5,148 nucleotides of DNA. Origin: Candidatus Doudnabacteria bacterium. Its GTDB lineage: Bacteria > Patescibacteriota > Doudnabacteria > UBA920 > O2-02-FULL-48-8. This document shows, piece by piece, positions 1 through 4,673 of this stretch. The notes beneath the pieces are model-generated. The model saw only the letters and a list, made by a program, of their open reading frames with translations, was not told the DNA's origin and did no database searches. The DNA lies in the NCBI GenBank assembly GCA_016207695.1, contig JACQPC010000033.1, positions 1-5,148 on the forward strand. The letters are read 5' to 3'. Numbering within the stretch: position 1 is the first letter of the stretch; each line of letters begins with the position of its first letter. The translations under genes were made by a program, and so were the position numbers.

Positions 1-88
1 GGTTCATCCCACATTCCGGGCACATGCCAGGCTTATCCTGCCTGATTTCCGGATGCATGGGGCAACTGTAGATCGTTTCGTTATTCAT
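1..88 (-). CDS. Heavy-metal-binding-domain protein, N-terminal fragment (possibly a copper P-type ATPase)
   Basis: Only the first 29 codons are inside the window; the gene continues past the left edge. The translated start reads MNNETIYSCPMHPEIRQDKP followed by GMCPECGMN. It contains the paired motifs CPMHPEI (C9, H12) and CPECGM (C23, C26), the signature of the short heavy-metal-binding domain (HMBD). That domain is known at the N-terminus of Cu/Ag P-type ATPases, in CusB-type proteins and in small stand-alone proteins. The ATG at 88 lies 15 nt after the stop of the redoxin gene, so it is probably the last visible gene of the CsoR-controlled operon. The Shine-Dalgarno is weak. The domain assignment is confident. 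Whether the full protein is a CopA-type exporter cannot be seen here and is inferred from the operon context. Confidence 0.8.
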   Translation of the reverse strand, partial: MNNETIYSCPMHPEIRQDKPGMCPECGMN

Positions 89-103
89 GCTACTGCTTAA
101 TCG

Positions 104-709
104 TTAATAGTTATTCGTAACCCCGACCTTTGATGCGATTAAATCATTATTGTTGCCCATAGCCGGATCATCATGGATATAGGTTACGATCCCTTCTTTG
201 TCTAAAACTATATAAGTGTGTCCCGGCATCACCCCTCCATGCATTGAACTGGGCAGATCCAGCATGCCAAGACGCCTTGATGCGGCAGCGCCTCGGTCAA
301 ACAGCAACTTTGCCTTGGCTAGGTCAGGCATTTTTTCCTGCGCTCTTTCCCAGTCGCGTGGCTGATCAGTAACCACGGAAAAAGCCGCGGTTTGATCATT
401 GTTAAATCGCTCGTCAGTCCCGAAAGCGGCAATCTGGTCCCAGCAAGCCGGATAACACATAATGCCTTCATTAAAGAACAGCACGACATTTTTTCCTTTA
501 AAGCTTTCAACGGTATAAACATTTCCATCCTTATCGTAAAGATCAAGCTCCGGCAATGGCTTGTCCAGTAATGGGTCGAATTGCCCATGGGAACTTTCGT
601 CAACTGGCCTTGGCTTGCTTTGACTTTTAAACAAAAGCATTCCCGCCCCTACAAAGAGCAAGACTATTATTAATACTCCAAAAGTCAATCTAATATTGTT
701 ACTGTTCAT
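104..709 (-). CDS. Membrane-anchored redoxin / peroxiredoxin-like protein with a CxxxC motif
   Basis: This 201-residue protein has a short N-terminal tail, one hydrophobic segment at about residues 8-27 and no clear lipobox cysteine, so it is probably a signal anchor with the rest outside the cytoplasm. From about residue 50 it follows the AhpC/TSA-redoxin pattern: PLPELDLYDKDG, then KGKNVVLFFNEG, then the cysteine site MCYPACW (C85, C89). A cis-Pro-like segment (VMPGHTYIVLDKEG, 160-173) closes the fold. The spacing CxxxC differs from the CxxC of thioredoxins and from the usual peroxiredoxin sites, so the catalytic type (peroxidase, thiol reductant or metallochaperone) is open. Its ATG lies inside the end of the CcdA-like gene (11 bp overlap), and the Shine-Dalgarno is poor, which points to translational coupling. 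The natural partner is that upstream gene: CcdA/DsbD-type membrane carriers typically deliver electrons to such anchored thioredoxin-fold proteins. Confidence 0.8.
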   Translation of the reverse strand: MNSNNIRLTFGVLIIVLLFVGAGMLLFKSQSKPRPVDESSHGQFDPLLDKPLPELDLYDKDGNVYTVESFKGKNVVLFFNEGIMCYPACWDQIAAFGTDERFNNDQTAAFSVVTDQPRDWERAQEKMPDLAKAKLLFDRGAAASRRLGMLDLPSSMHGGVMPGHTYIVLDKEGIVTYIHDDPAMGNNNDLIASKVGVTNNY

Positions 710-1568
710 GATTTTTACGCTTTAATTGTTTGAGGGCAAACATAACGATGGCGATAACGATGGCGATAACAAGCAGTGCCCACACCCAGTTAGGAAATAA
801 TCTGGTAGAGTCGCCAAGCCAGCTGGTAATGCCAGCCAAAAAAATATTAATCGTCAGCTGATAATCAGAGCTCATAAATAACCGATCGTTTAAAGCAAGG
901 TAAATAATGTAACTGCCGATCAAGATGAAAACTGATCCGGAAACCAGTTCCGTAACACTGACTTTCCAAACAAAACTTCCTATCTTAAGCTCCAGCCTTT
1001 TTCGCCAGCCCTTAAACCTTTCGGTAAAATTGATTTTATCCAAAAATAAAGCGATCAAGAAAAGCGGCAAAACCATGCCTAGGACGTAAGCTAAGGTATA
1101 AATCGTTCCCCAAAATACGGTGCCGGAGGCTGCGGAAAGCGCCAAAACTCCGGCCAGCACCGGGGCGCAGCAGGAAGTGGCAAAAGCTGAAAAAACTCCC
1201 AGAAGATATACGGAACCTGCGTCGTATTTGGAAGCCACGGGCGCTTTGACTGCAAACGGCATCTGAAAACTGCGGCCAAAAAACAAGCTTAACCCTAAGA
1301 AGAGCAGCATAATTCCACCCAAGATGAATATTACATTATGGTAGCGGCTAAATGCCGAAGCCAGGGCTGATGCTCCTAATCCCAGCGGCAAAAATACGGT
1401 CAAGATTCCAAGGAAAAAAATAAAGGTCATCAAAAAAACCTTGTATCGCTCCTTGAATACCGAAGCAAAGTATGACGGAAACAGCACTGTAATGCAGCAC
1501 GGCGCAAACAGCGCGGCTGCTCCGGCGATGAACGCTGCGACAATGGAAGCGCTATAGATTGCTGGCAT
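699..1568 (-). CDS. CcdA/DsbD-like membrane thiol-electron transporter
   Basis: This 289-residue polytopic protein has about seven hydrophobic segments (roughly 4-24, 44-68, 78-98, 118-145, 152-176, 206-227 and 262-280). Two cysteine sites occupy the places expected of the CcdA/DsbD transmembrane family: FAPCCITVLFPSY (C24, C25) in the first helix and ATSCCAPVLAG (C133, C134) in the fourth. In characterised relatives one cysteine of each site forms the disulfide that shuttles electrons from cytoplasmic thioredoxin across the membrane; here each is a Cys-Cys doublet. The last helix carries VIAIVIAIV, encoded by a 12-bp tandem repeat. Its ATG overlaps the csoR stop by one base (TAATG), a classic coupling arrangement, with a weak AGAGAA ribosome site at 1575-1580. 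It probably powers the downstream redoxin under CsoR control. The family is confident; the exact substrate is inferred. Confidence 0.85.
   Translation of the reverse strand: MPAIYSASIVAAFIAGAAALFAPCCITVLFPSYFASVFKERYKVFLMTFIFFLGILTVFLPLGLGASALASAFSRYHNVIFILGGIMLLFLGLSLFFGRSFQMPFAVKAPVASKYDAGSVYLLGVFSAFATSCCAPVLAGVLALSAASGTVFWGTIYTLAYVLGMVLPLFLIALFLDKINFTERFKGWRKRLELKIGSFVWKVSVTELVSGSVFILIGSYIIYLALNDRLFMSSDYQLTINIFLAGITSWLGDSTRLFPNWVWALLVIAIVIAIVMFALKQLKRKNHEQ
747..770. repeat. Two perfect tandem copies of a 12-bp unit
   Basis: GATGGCGATAAC occurs twice head-to-tail on the plus strand, at 747-758 and 759-770. It lies in frame inside the CcdA-like gene and encodes a repeated Val-Ile-Ala-Ile block in the last transmembrane helix. 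Copy-number change would lengthen the helix by about one turn without a frameshift. Confidence 0.85.
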
Positions 1569-1849
1569 TATTTGTTCTCTGAAAGCTTATAAACCGTCAA
1601 TAGTTCCTCGATGGCCTTTTTTTCCTGGCGATGGTCGGCAAGCTGGTGCTTAACGTGAGTCCTAAGATGATTTTCCAAAAGCAAGGTGTTTAGGCTTTTA
1701 AGAGAATTGATAATGGCCAAAGACTGCATCAAGAGGTTGGTGCAGTATTCTTCTCGTTCAATGCCACGGGTTAAGCCCTTGATCTGGCCTTGGATAATTT
1801 TTGAGCGATGAACAGCGCGTTTTTTCAATTTTTGATCTAGTCGCAGCAT
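1568..1849 (-). CDS. csoR: CsoR-family metal-sensing transcriptional repressor (C-H-H type)
   Basis: This 93-residue all-helical repressor belongs to the CsoR/RcnR (DUF156) family. Landmarks are KIIQGQIKGL (17-26), then EREEYC with C36, and ENHLRTH with H61 and H65. These positions match Mycobacterium tuberculosis CsoR (C36, H61, C65) exactly by number, except that the third ligand is His. Y35 and E81, second-shell residues described for that protein, are also present. Apo-CsoR binds a G/C-tract inverted repeat and lets go when loaded with Cu(I); such an operator sits in this operon's own promoter, so autoregulation is expected. The start at 1849 is fixed by a strong AAGGAG with a 5-nt spacer; a longer ORF reading back to 1996 has no family similarity in its extra part. 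The gene overlaps its upstream neighbour by 13 bp and its downstream neighbour by 1 bp. Cu(I) specificity is inferred; the C-H-H set could accept other metals. Confidence 0.92.
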   Translation of the reverse strand: MLRLDQKLKKRAVHRSKIIQGQIKGLTRGIEREEYCTNLLMQSLAIINSLKSLNTLLLENHLRTHVKHQLADHRQEKKAIEELLTVYKLSENK

Positions 1850-2229
1850 CCAGGCTCCTTTTTGGTAAATGTTAAATTGAATATGGCGGTTAAAAATAAG
1901 ATCGCTAACAGGAAATATATTGAAGTTAGTAATTCTTCGAAAGCTAGAAAATAAACAGCCGGAACTCCTAATACAACCATGAGAGTCTTCCACCAAAGGC
2001 CATATTTTGGACCAAACCGTTCAATGCCAGCCCCTAAGCTTATTGCCATCAGGATCGCCACAAGCTGGGCATCCGCAGAAAAAATATTAAAATAAATTCC
2101 CAGCAGTAAAATAAGCCAAACCAGGATTGTGGCCACGCAAGTAGGACAAAAAACAGTCTTGGGCCGCGCTTTATTGACCAGCCAAAAAACAACAGTCAGG
2201 ACTATAATTGAAAAAAGTGCGTAAAGCAT
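1837..2229 (-). CDS. Small membrane protein with CPTC motif and Cys-Cys tail, first gene of the CsoR operon
   Basis: I do not recognise this gene. From the ATG at 2229 it gives 130 residues with four or five hydrophobic segments (about 2-19, 33-50, 54-69, 82-97 and 103-121). A CPTC motif (C28, C31) sits at the end of the first loop, just before the second helix. The C-terminus is charged and ends GCCD (C128, C129). Two cysteine pairs in a protein transcribed first from a CsoR-operator promoter suggest a metal-binding or thiol-redox membrane role, but this is inference. An alternative ATG at 2238 would add three residues (MRN). It lies only 2 nt from the -10 box and upstream of the predicted transcription start, so the ATG at 2229 is preferred and would be read from a near-leaderless mRNA. 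The 3' end overlaps csoR by 13 bp and holds its ribosome site. Confidence 0.75.
   Translation of the reverse strand: MLYALFSIIVLTVVFWLVNKARPKTVFCPTCVATILVWLILLLGIYFNIFSADAQLVAILMAISLGAGIERFGPKYGLWWKTLMVVLGVPAVYFLAFEELLTSIYFLLAILFLTAIFNLTFTKKEPGCCD
1855..1860 (-). promoter_or_regulatory. Ribosome binding site that fixes the csoR start
   Basis: AAGGAG lies 5 nt before the ATG at 1849. It is embedded in the last codons (Lys-Glu-Pro) of the preceding membrane-protein gene. It is one of only two strong Shine-Dalgarno sequences in the window and rules in the 93-residue form of CsoR. Confidence 0.85.
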
Positions 2230-2240
2230 ATTACGCATCC

Positions 2241-2269
2241 AGTATATACCCCCTAGGGGTATTTGTCAA
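2241..2269 (-). promoter_or_regulatory. Promoter of the CsoR operon
   Basis: Reading the minus strand, a perfect -35 TTGACA (2269-2264) is followed by a 17-bp spacer and a -10 TATACT (2246-2241). Transcription should start near 2234-2231, which leaves only a few nucleotides before the ATG at 2229. The spacer is filled by the CsoR operator. Confidence 0.88.
2246..2262. promoter_or_regulatory. CsoR operator
   Basis: The 17-bp sequence ATACCCCCTAGGGGTAT consists of perfect 7-bp inverted arms (ATACCCC / GGGGTAT) around a 3-bp centre. It matches the known CsoR operator pattern of TA-flanked C-tract and G-tract. It occupies the promoter spacer and touches the first base of the -10 box, so bound repressor would block RNA polymerase directly. 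Confidence 0.9.
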
Positions 2270-2288
2270 ATGTTAGTGCCTGGCAAGC

Positions 2289-2597
2289 CTAGAAGTGCCA
2301 GATGAAAAAACCAACCAAAGCCACTAATCCCAAGCCAGCGCTGATGCTCAATAATCGGAGTGTCTTTGCCGCCCTTACTTCACTCGGTTTCTTTGCCGCA
2401 TCGTAGCAAATCAGCAATGCTAAGCCGTAGAAAAGCAGCATCGCATAACCCTTAGTCACCCAATGATGGCCGGTTAAACTTTTGAGAAAATCCTTAAATC
2501 CGGGATTCAATTCCCCAAGCACTGTTATAGCCACGATAAACCAAATCGAATAAATCGCGGCGATGGCTGATGCATAAATTAATCGCAATGTTGTCAT
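2289..2597 (-). CDS. Uncharacterised small membrane protein (102 aa), partner of the 154-aa protein
   Basis: I do not recognise this family. From the ATG at 2597 the protein has three hydrophobic helices (about 5-28, 47-65 and 80-101). Histidines cluster at the membrane borders: H44-H45 just before helix two and H101 at the C-terminus. There is a single cysteine, C64, in helix two. An upstream in-frame ATG at 2657 would add 20 residues but lies wholly inside the preceding gene. The start at 2597 comes 1 nt after that gene's stop (TAAGATG) and has a G-rich stretch before it (GGGGGT), so it is preferred. The tight spacing indicates translational coupling with the 154-residue neighbour and probably a shared complex. 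No terminator is visible between this gene and the CsoR promoter 20 bp downstream, so read-through into the metal operon is possible. Confidence 0.75.
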   Translation of the reverse strand: MTTLRLIYASAIAAIYSIWFIVAITVLGELNPGFKDFLKSLTGHHWVTKGYAMLLFYGLALLICYDAAKKPSEVRAAKTLRLLSISAGLGLVALVGFFIWHF

Positions 2598-2598
2598 C

Positions 2599-3063
2599 TT
2601 ACCCCCATCTTGCTGCTGAAGAAATAATAAAACCCATGGCCCCGATAACCAGCCCAAGCCCGGCAGCGGTTAAAGCTAACAACTTGTAGTGTTTGGAAAA
2701 ACTGGCGCTAAACTCGGCCTTGTCCAAGAAAGTCAAAAACATCAAGGTTAAGCCAATGGGCACAAGAAACAAAAAAGCGTGCTCTTTCGTCTCCATAAAA
2801 ACCGTGTGCGCCCAAGGCGCTGCGCCTTTTAAAATCACCGGCTTAACCAAGGTTCCATAGTAATGGACATAATAATATCCGCCAAAAAACCAGCTTAAAA
2901 AAAGCGAAATGACAGCGCCAATGCCCACGGTTTTGATGCGCTTATAGGCTTTGGAGTTTGCCACCAATTCCCCAAACAGCCAAATAAACAAATCAATGGC
3001 AATAATGCCAAAGGCCAAGTGCAAGCCGACCAGCAAGGGTTTGTTTCCAAAAATCAGATCCAT
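2599..3063 (-). CDS. Uncharacterised four-helix membrane protein (154 aa) with His/Glu-rich loop
   Basis: I do not recognise a named family. The 154-residue protein has four predicted helices (about 10-33, 44-63, 96-114 and 127-149). H15 lies within helix one, and H67 follows helix two in an aromatic stretch, GGYYYVHYYG. The loop before helix three reads WAHTVFMETKEHAF and carries H86, E91, E94 and H95. Such membrane-border His and Glu residues could bind a metal or heme, but nothing here proves it. It is the first gene of a two-gene unit with the 102-residue protein. It has no Shine-Dalgarno; an extended -10 box ends only 8 nt before its ATG, so the mRNA should be almost leaderless. A divergent promoter for a 34-codon gene overlaps its control region. 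Confidence 0.75.
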   Translation of the reverse strand: MDLIFGNKPLLVGLHLAFGIIAIDLFIWLFGELVANSKAYKRIKTVGIGAVISLFLSWFFGGYYYVHYYGTLVKPVILKGAAPWAHTVFMETKEHAFLFLVPIGLTLMFLTFLDKAEFSASFSKHYKLLALTAAGLGLVIGAMGFIISSAARWG

Positions 3064-3071
3064 TTGATTTA

Positions 3072-3080
3072 ATTATATCA
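3072..3080 (-). promoter_or_regulatory. Extended -10 promoter of the membrane-protein pair
   Basis: On the minus strand TGATATAAT forms a perfect extended -10 (TGn plus TATAAT at 3077-3072). The -35 at 3100-3095 (TACACA, 17-bp spacing) is only partly matched, which is common for extended -10 promoters. Predicted transcription start is about 3065, 2 nt before the ATG at 3063. Confidence 0.75.
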
Positions 3081-3084
3081 CCAA

Positions 3085-3113
3085 TTGACTCTTTTGTGTA
3101 TAAAGGCTATACT
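3085..3113 (+). promoter_or_regulatory. Promoter of the 34-codon gene
   Basis: TTGACT (3085-3090) and TATACT (3108-3113) are separated by exactly 17 bp, giving a near-consensus housekeeping promoter. Transcription should start near 3120, leaving a leader of about 29 nt. The element overlaps the divergent promoter of the membrane-protein pair. Confidence 0.85.
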
Positions 3114-3148
3114 TAATCGCACGCTCTTAATCTTAAGAAAGGATTATT

Positions 3149-3253
3149 ATGGACGATAATCAAAACCAAGCCGTGGCCAGCAACGCAGCTGAACCAAAGA
3201 CCGACGCAACTCCGGCCGCACCGCAGCAGGCTCCCGCAGAAGATCAGAAATAA
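3149..3253 (+). CDS. Acidic Ala/Pro/Gln-rich disordered microprotein (34 aa)
   Basis: This is the only plus-strand gene supported here, and I do not recognise it. The peptide starts MDDNQNQAVASNAAEPKTDA and continues with a Thr/Pro/Ala/Gln-rich half ending AEDQK. It has six acidic and two basic residues and no Cys, Leu, Ile or aromatic residue, so it should be soluble and disordered, with no signal peptide or membrane segment. The gene is complete: a near-consensus promoter at 3085-3113, a good Shine-Dalgarno AAAGGA at 3138-3143 placed 5 nt before the ATG, and a strong terminator beginning 10 nt after the stop. That package argues for a real, possibly well-expressed gene rather than a chance ORF. 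It could instead be a small regulatory RNA that happens to be translated. The function is unknown. Confidence 0.7.
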   Translation: MDDNQNQAVASNAAEPKTDATPAAPQQAPAEDQK

Positions 3254-3263
3254 TTTTTTGCTC

Positions 3264-3293
3264 AAAAAACACCTTCGAATGAAGGTGTTTTTT
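3264..3293. terminator. Bidirectional Rho-independent terminator
   Basis: AAAAAACACCTTC and GAAGGTGTTTTTT form a 13-bp perfect stem around a GAAT tetraloop. The A-tract and T-tract arms make it work on both strands. It ends the 34-codon gene on the plus strand and the DEAD-box helicase gene on the minus strand, and it overlaps the helicase stop codon at 3292-3294. Confidence 0.92.
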
Positions 3294-4611
3294 AATAATC
3301 ATCTGCTGTATCGCGGTAACGGGTAATGAAATATCCCTTGGGTCCTGGTTCGTGCCGCCGCCGGCTTAGGGGCGGGCGCGGCAAGGGCCGTTTGAAAGAG
3401 CTTTTTCTTCGGAAATTATTCCGATCTCTTGGCCTCTCCCGAGACGGCAAAAAACTGCTCCTGCCGCTGCTTGGCCGGCTCCTGGCAAACCCTGGGGTTG
3501 ATGAAACCGGCAAGGGTTTCCGGATAAGCCGCTCGATTCCTCTAACCTCAAACCGCTGCTCTGGAGTCGCGAAAGAAATGGCATGTCCCGCCATACCAGC
3601 TCGGGCTGTTCTTCCAATTCTGTGAACATAATCTTCCGCGGTGGACGGGAGATCATAATTAACCACCAATTGAATGCCGGTAACGTCTATCCCCCGGGCC
3701 GCGATGTCAGTGGCGACCAAAATCCGGAAGCGGCCGATTTTGAATCCTTCCAAAGCGTTGATGCGCTGGCTCAAAGAACGATCCGAATGGATTTCCGCAG
3801 CACTATAGCCTTTGCTGTTAAGCAGACGCGTAATTTTACGAGCGCCATGCTTGGTGCGTGAGAAGATCAAAACACTGCCGTTGTATTGCTTTAAAACATT
3901 ATCAAGCAGGCTGGGCTTATCCGGTTTTTCCACGAAGAAAAGCTCATGTGTTACGGCCTTTACCGTTGCTCCCGAAGGCGCAACCTCTATCCTAAGCGGC
4001 AGCGTCATGTATGAATGGGCTATATTCACAATTTCTTCCGGCATGGTCGCGGAAAAAAGCATGGTCTGCCGCTTCGAAGGCACTCTTTCCAGGATCTTTT
4101 TGATTTGCGGCGCAAAGCCCATGTCCAGCATCCTGTCTGCCTCGTCCAATACCAGTATGTTAGCTTTCGCCAGGCTAAGTTTCGTTGTTTCTAAGTGGTC
4201 AATCAAGCGACCCGGGGTCGCGATAATAATGTGCGGCTTGTTGCGCAGGGCCTTGAGCTGCCTGCCCATGGATTCTCCCCCGATCAAAATTGCGGTTTTG
4301 AGCCCCAAGGTCTTGCCGATTTTGTTCAAAGTCTGATCAACCTGCAAAGCCAGTTCCCTGGTTGGCAAAATAATCAACCCCATGCTTAAGCCTTTGCTCT
4401 GCGCGATCCTTTGGATCATAGGGATGCCGAAGGCTAGAGTCTTGCCTGTGCCAGTCTGGGCAATCCCCATAAGATCTTTGCCTTCTATGGCAACCGGAAT
4501 GGATTGCTCCTGGATCGGAGTGGGATGGACGAATTGCAATTTGCCTAAAATTTCCAAAAGTTTCGGAGCAATGCCCAGATTATTGAAAGTGCTTTGCGGA
4601 TCGATTGTCAT
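3292..4611 (-). CDS. DEAD-box ATP-dependent RNA helicase, RhlE-like
   Basis: This 439-residue cytoplasmic enzyme unwinds RNA duplexes using ATP. All family motifs are visible: upstream aromatic F9, Q-motif HPTPIQ (29-34), motif I AQTGTGKT (51-58), Ia PTRELALQ (83-90), GG (111-112), Ib TPGRL (132-136), II DEAD (156-159), III SAT (187-189), IV VLIFSRT (247-253), V ATDIAARGID (300-309) and VI HRIGRTARAG (330-339). After about residue 365 comes a 75-residue Arg/Ser/Pro-rich basic tail, typical of RhlE-type helicases and probably RNA-binding. No residue essential to the family looks lost. The ATG at 4611 has no Shine-Dalgarno; an extended -10 (TGTTACTAT) ends 6 nt upstream, so transcription should begin at the start codon itself. 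The cold-shock gene just upstream makes a role in RNA remodelling, cold adaptation or ribosome assembly likely. The exact subfamily is less certain than the helicase call. Confidence 0.95.
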   Translation of the reverse strand: MTIDPQSTFNNLGIAPKLLEILGKLQFVHPTPIQEQSIPVAIEGKDLMGIAQTGTGKTLAFGIPMIQRIAQSKGLSMGLIILPTRELALQVDQTLNKIGKTLGLKTAILIGGESMGRQLKALRNKPHIIIATPGRLIDHLETTKLSLAKANILVLDEADRMLDMGFAPQIKKILERVPSKRQTMLFSATMPEEIVNIAHSYMTLPLRIEVAPSGATVKAVTHELFFVEKPDKPSLLDNVLKQYNGSVLIFSRTKHGARKITRLLNSKGYSAAEIHSDRSLSQRINALEGFKIGRFRILVATDIAARGIDVTGIQLVVNYDLPSTAEDYVHRIGRTARAGMAGHAISFATPEQRFEVRGIERLIRKPLPVSSTPGFARSRPSSGRSSFLPSRERPRDRNNFRRKSSFKRPLPRPPLSRRRHEPGPKGYFITRYRDTADDY

Positions 4612-4617
4612 AAATAT

Positions 4618-4626
4618 ATAGTAACA
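4618..4626 (-). promoter_or_regulatory. Extended -10 promoter of the helicase gene (leaderless)
   Basis: TGTTACTAT on the minus strand is a TGn-extended -10 (TACTAT at 4623-4618). No convincing -35 was found at the usual distance. Six bases separate it from the ATG at 4611, so the predicted first transcribed base is the A of the start codon. It directly abuts the T-tract of the upstream cold-shock gene terminator. Confidence 0.55.
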
Positions 4627-4666
4627 AAAAACCGCCCTTTTAACTACTGCTGGCGGCGGTTTTTTT
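4626..4666 (-). terminator. Rho-independent terminator of the cold-shock gene
   Basis: AAAAAACCGCC (4626-4636) pairs with GGCGGTTTTTT (4655-4665) as an 11-bp stem with an 18-nt loop. On the minus strand it begins within 10 nt of the csp stop codon and ends in a run of T. The arms are A- and T-flanked, so it may also act on the plus strand. Confidence 0.85.
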
Positions 4667-4673
4667 GTAAGAA

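Noticed and set aside
319..603. Minus-strand frames at 319-603, 1091-1279 and 3366-3656
   Set aside because: They are shifted frames inside the redoxin, CcdA-like and helicase genes with no independent signals.
1850..1996. 49-codon upstream extension of csoR
   Set aside because: The extension overlaps the membrane-protein gene and is unlike CsoR proteins, and the strong AAGGAG fixes the start at 1849.
2270..2288. Terminator between the membrane pair and the CsoR operon
   Set aside because: Only a tiny TGCC/GGCA palindrome with a 1-nt loop and no T-tract is present.
2598..2657. 20-codon upstream extension of the 102-residue membrane protein
   Set aside because: It lies inside the preceding gene; the TAAGATG junction and helix layout favour the ATG at 2597.
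3812..4336. 174-codon plus-strand open frame, with other plus-strand frames at 3326-3625, 3583-3861, 4195-4389 and 4382-4621
   Set aside because: All lie opposite the DEAD-box helicase gene, whose full motif set is on the minus strand; none has family features or a promoter.
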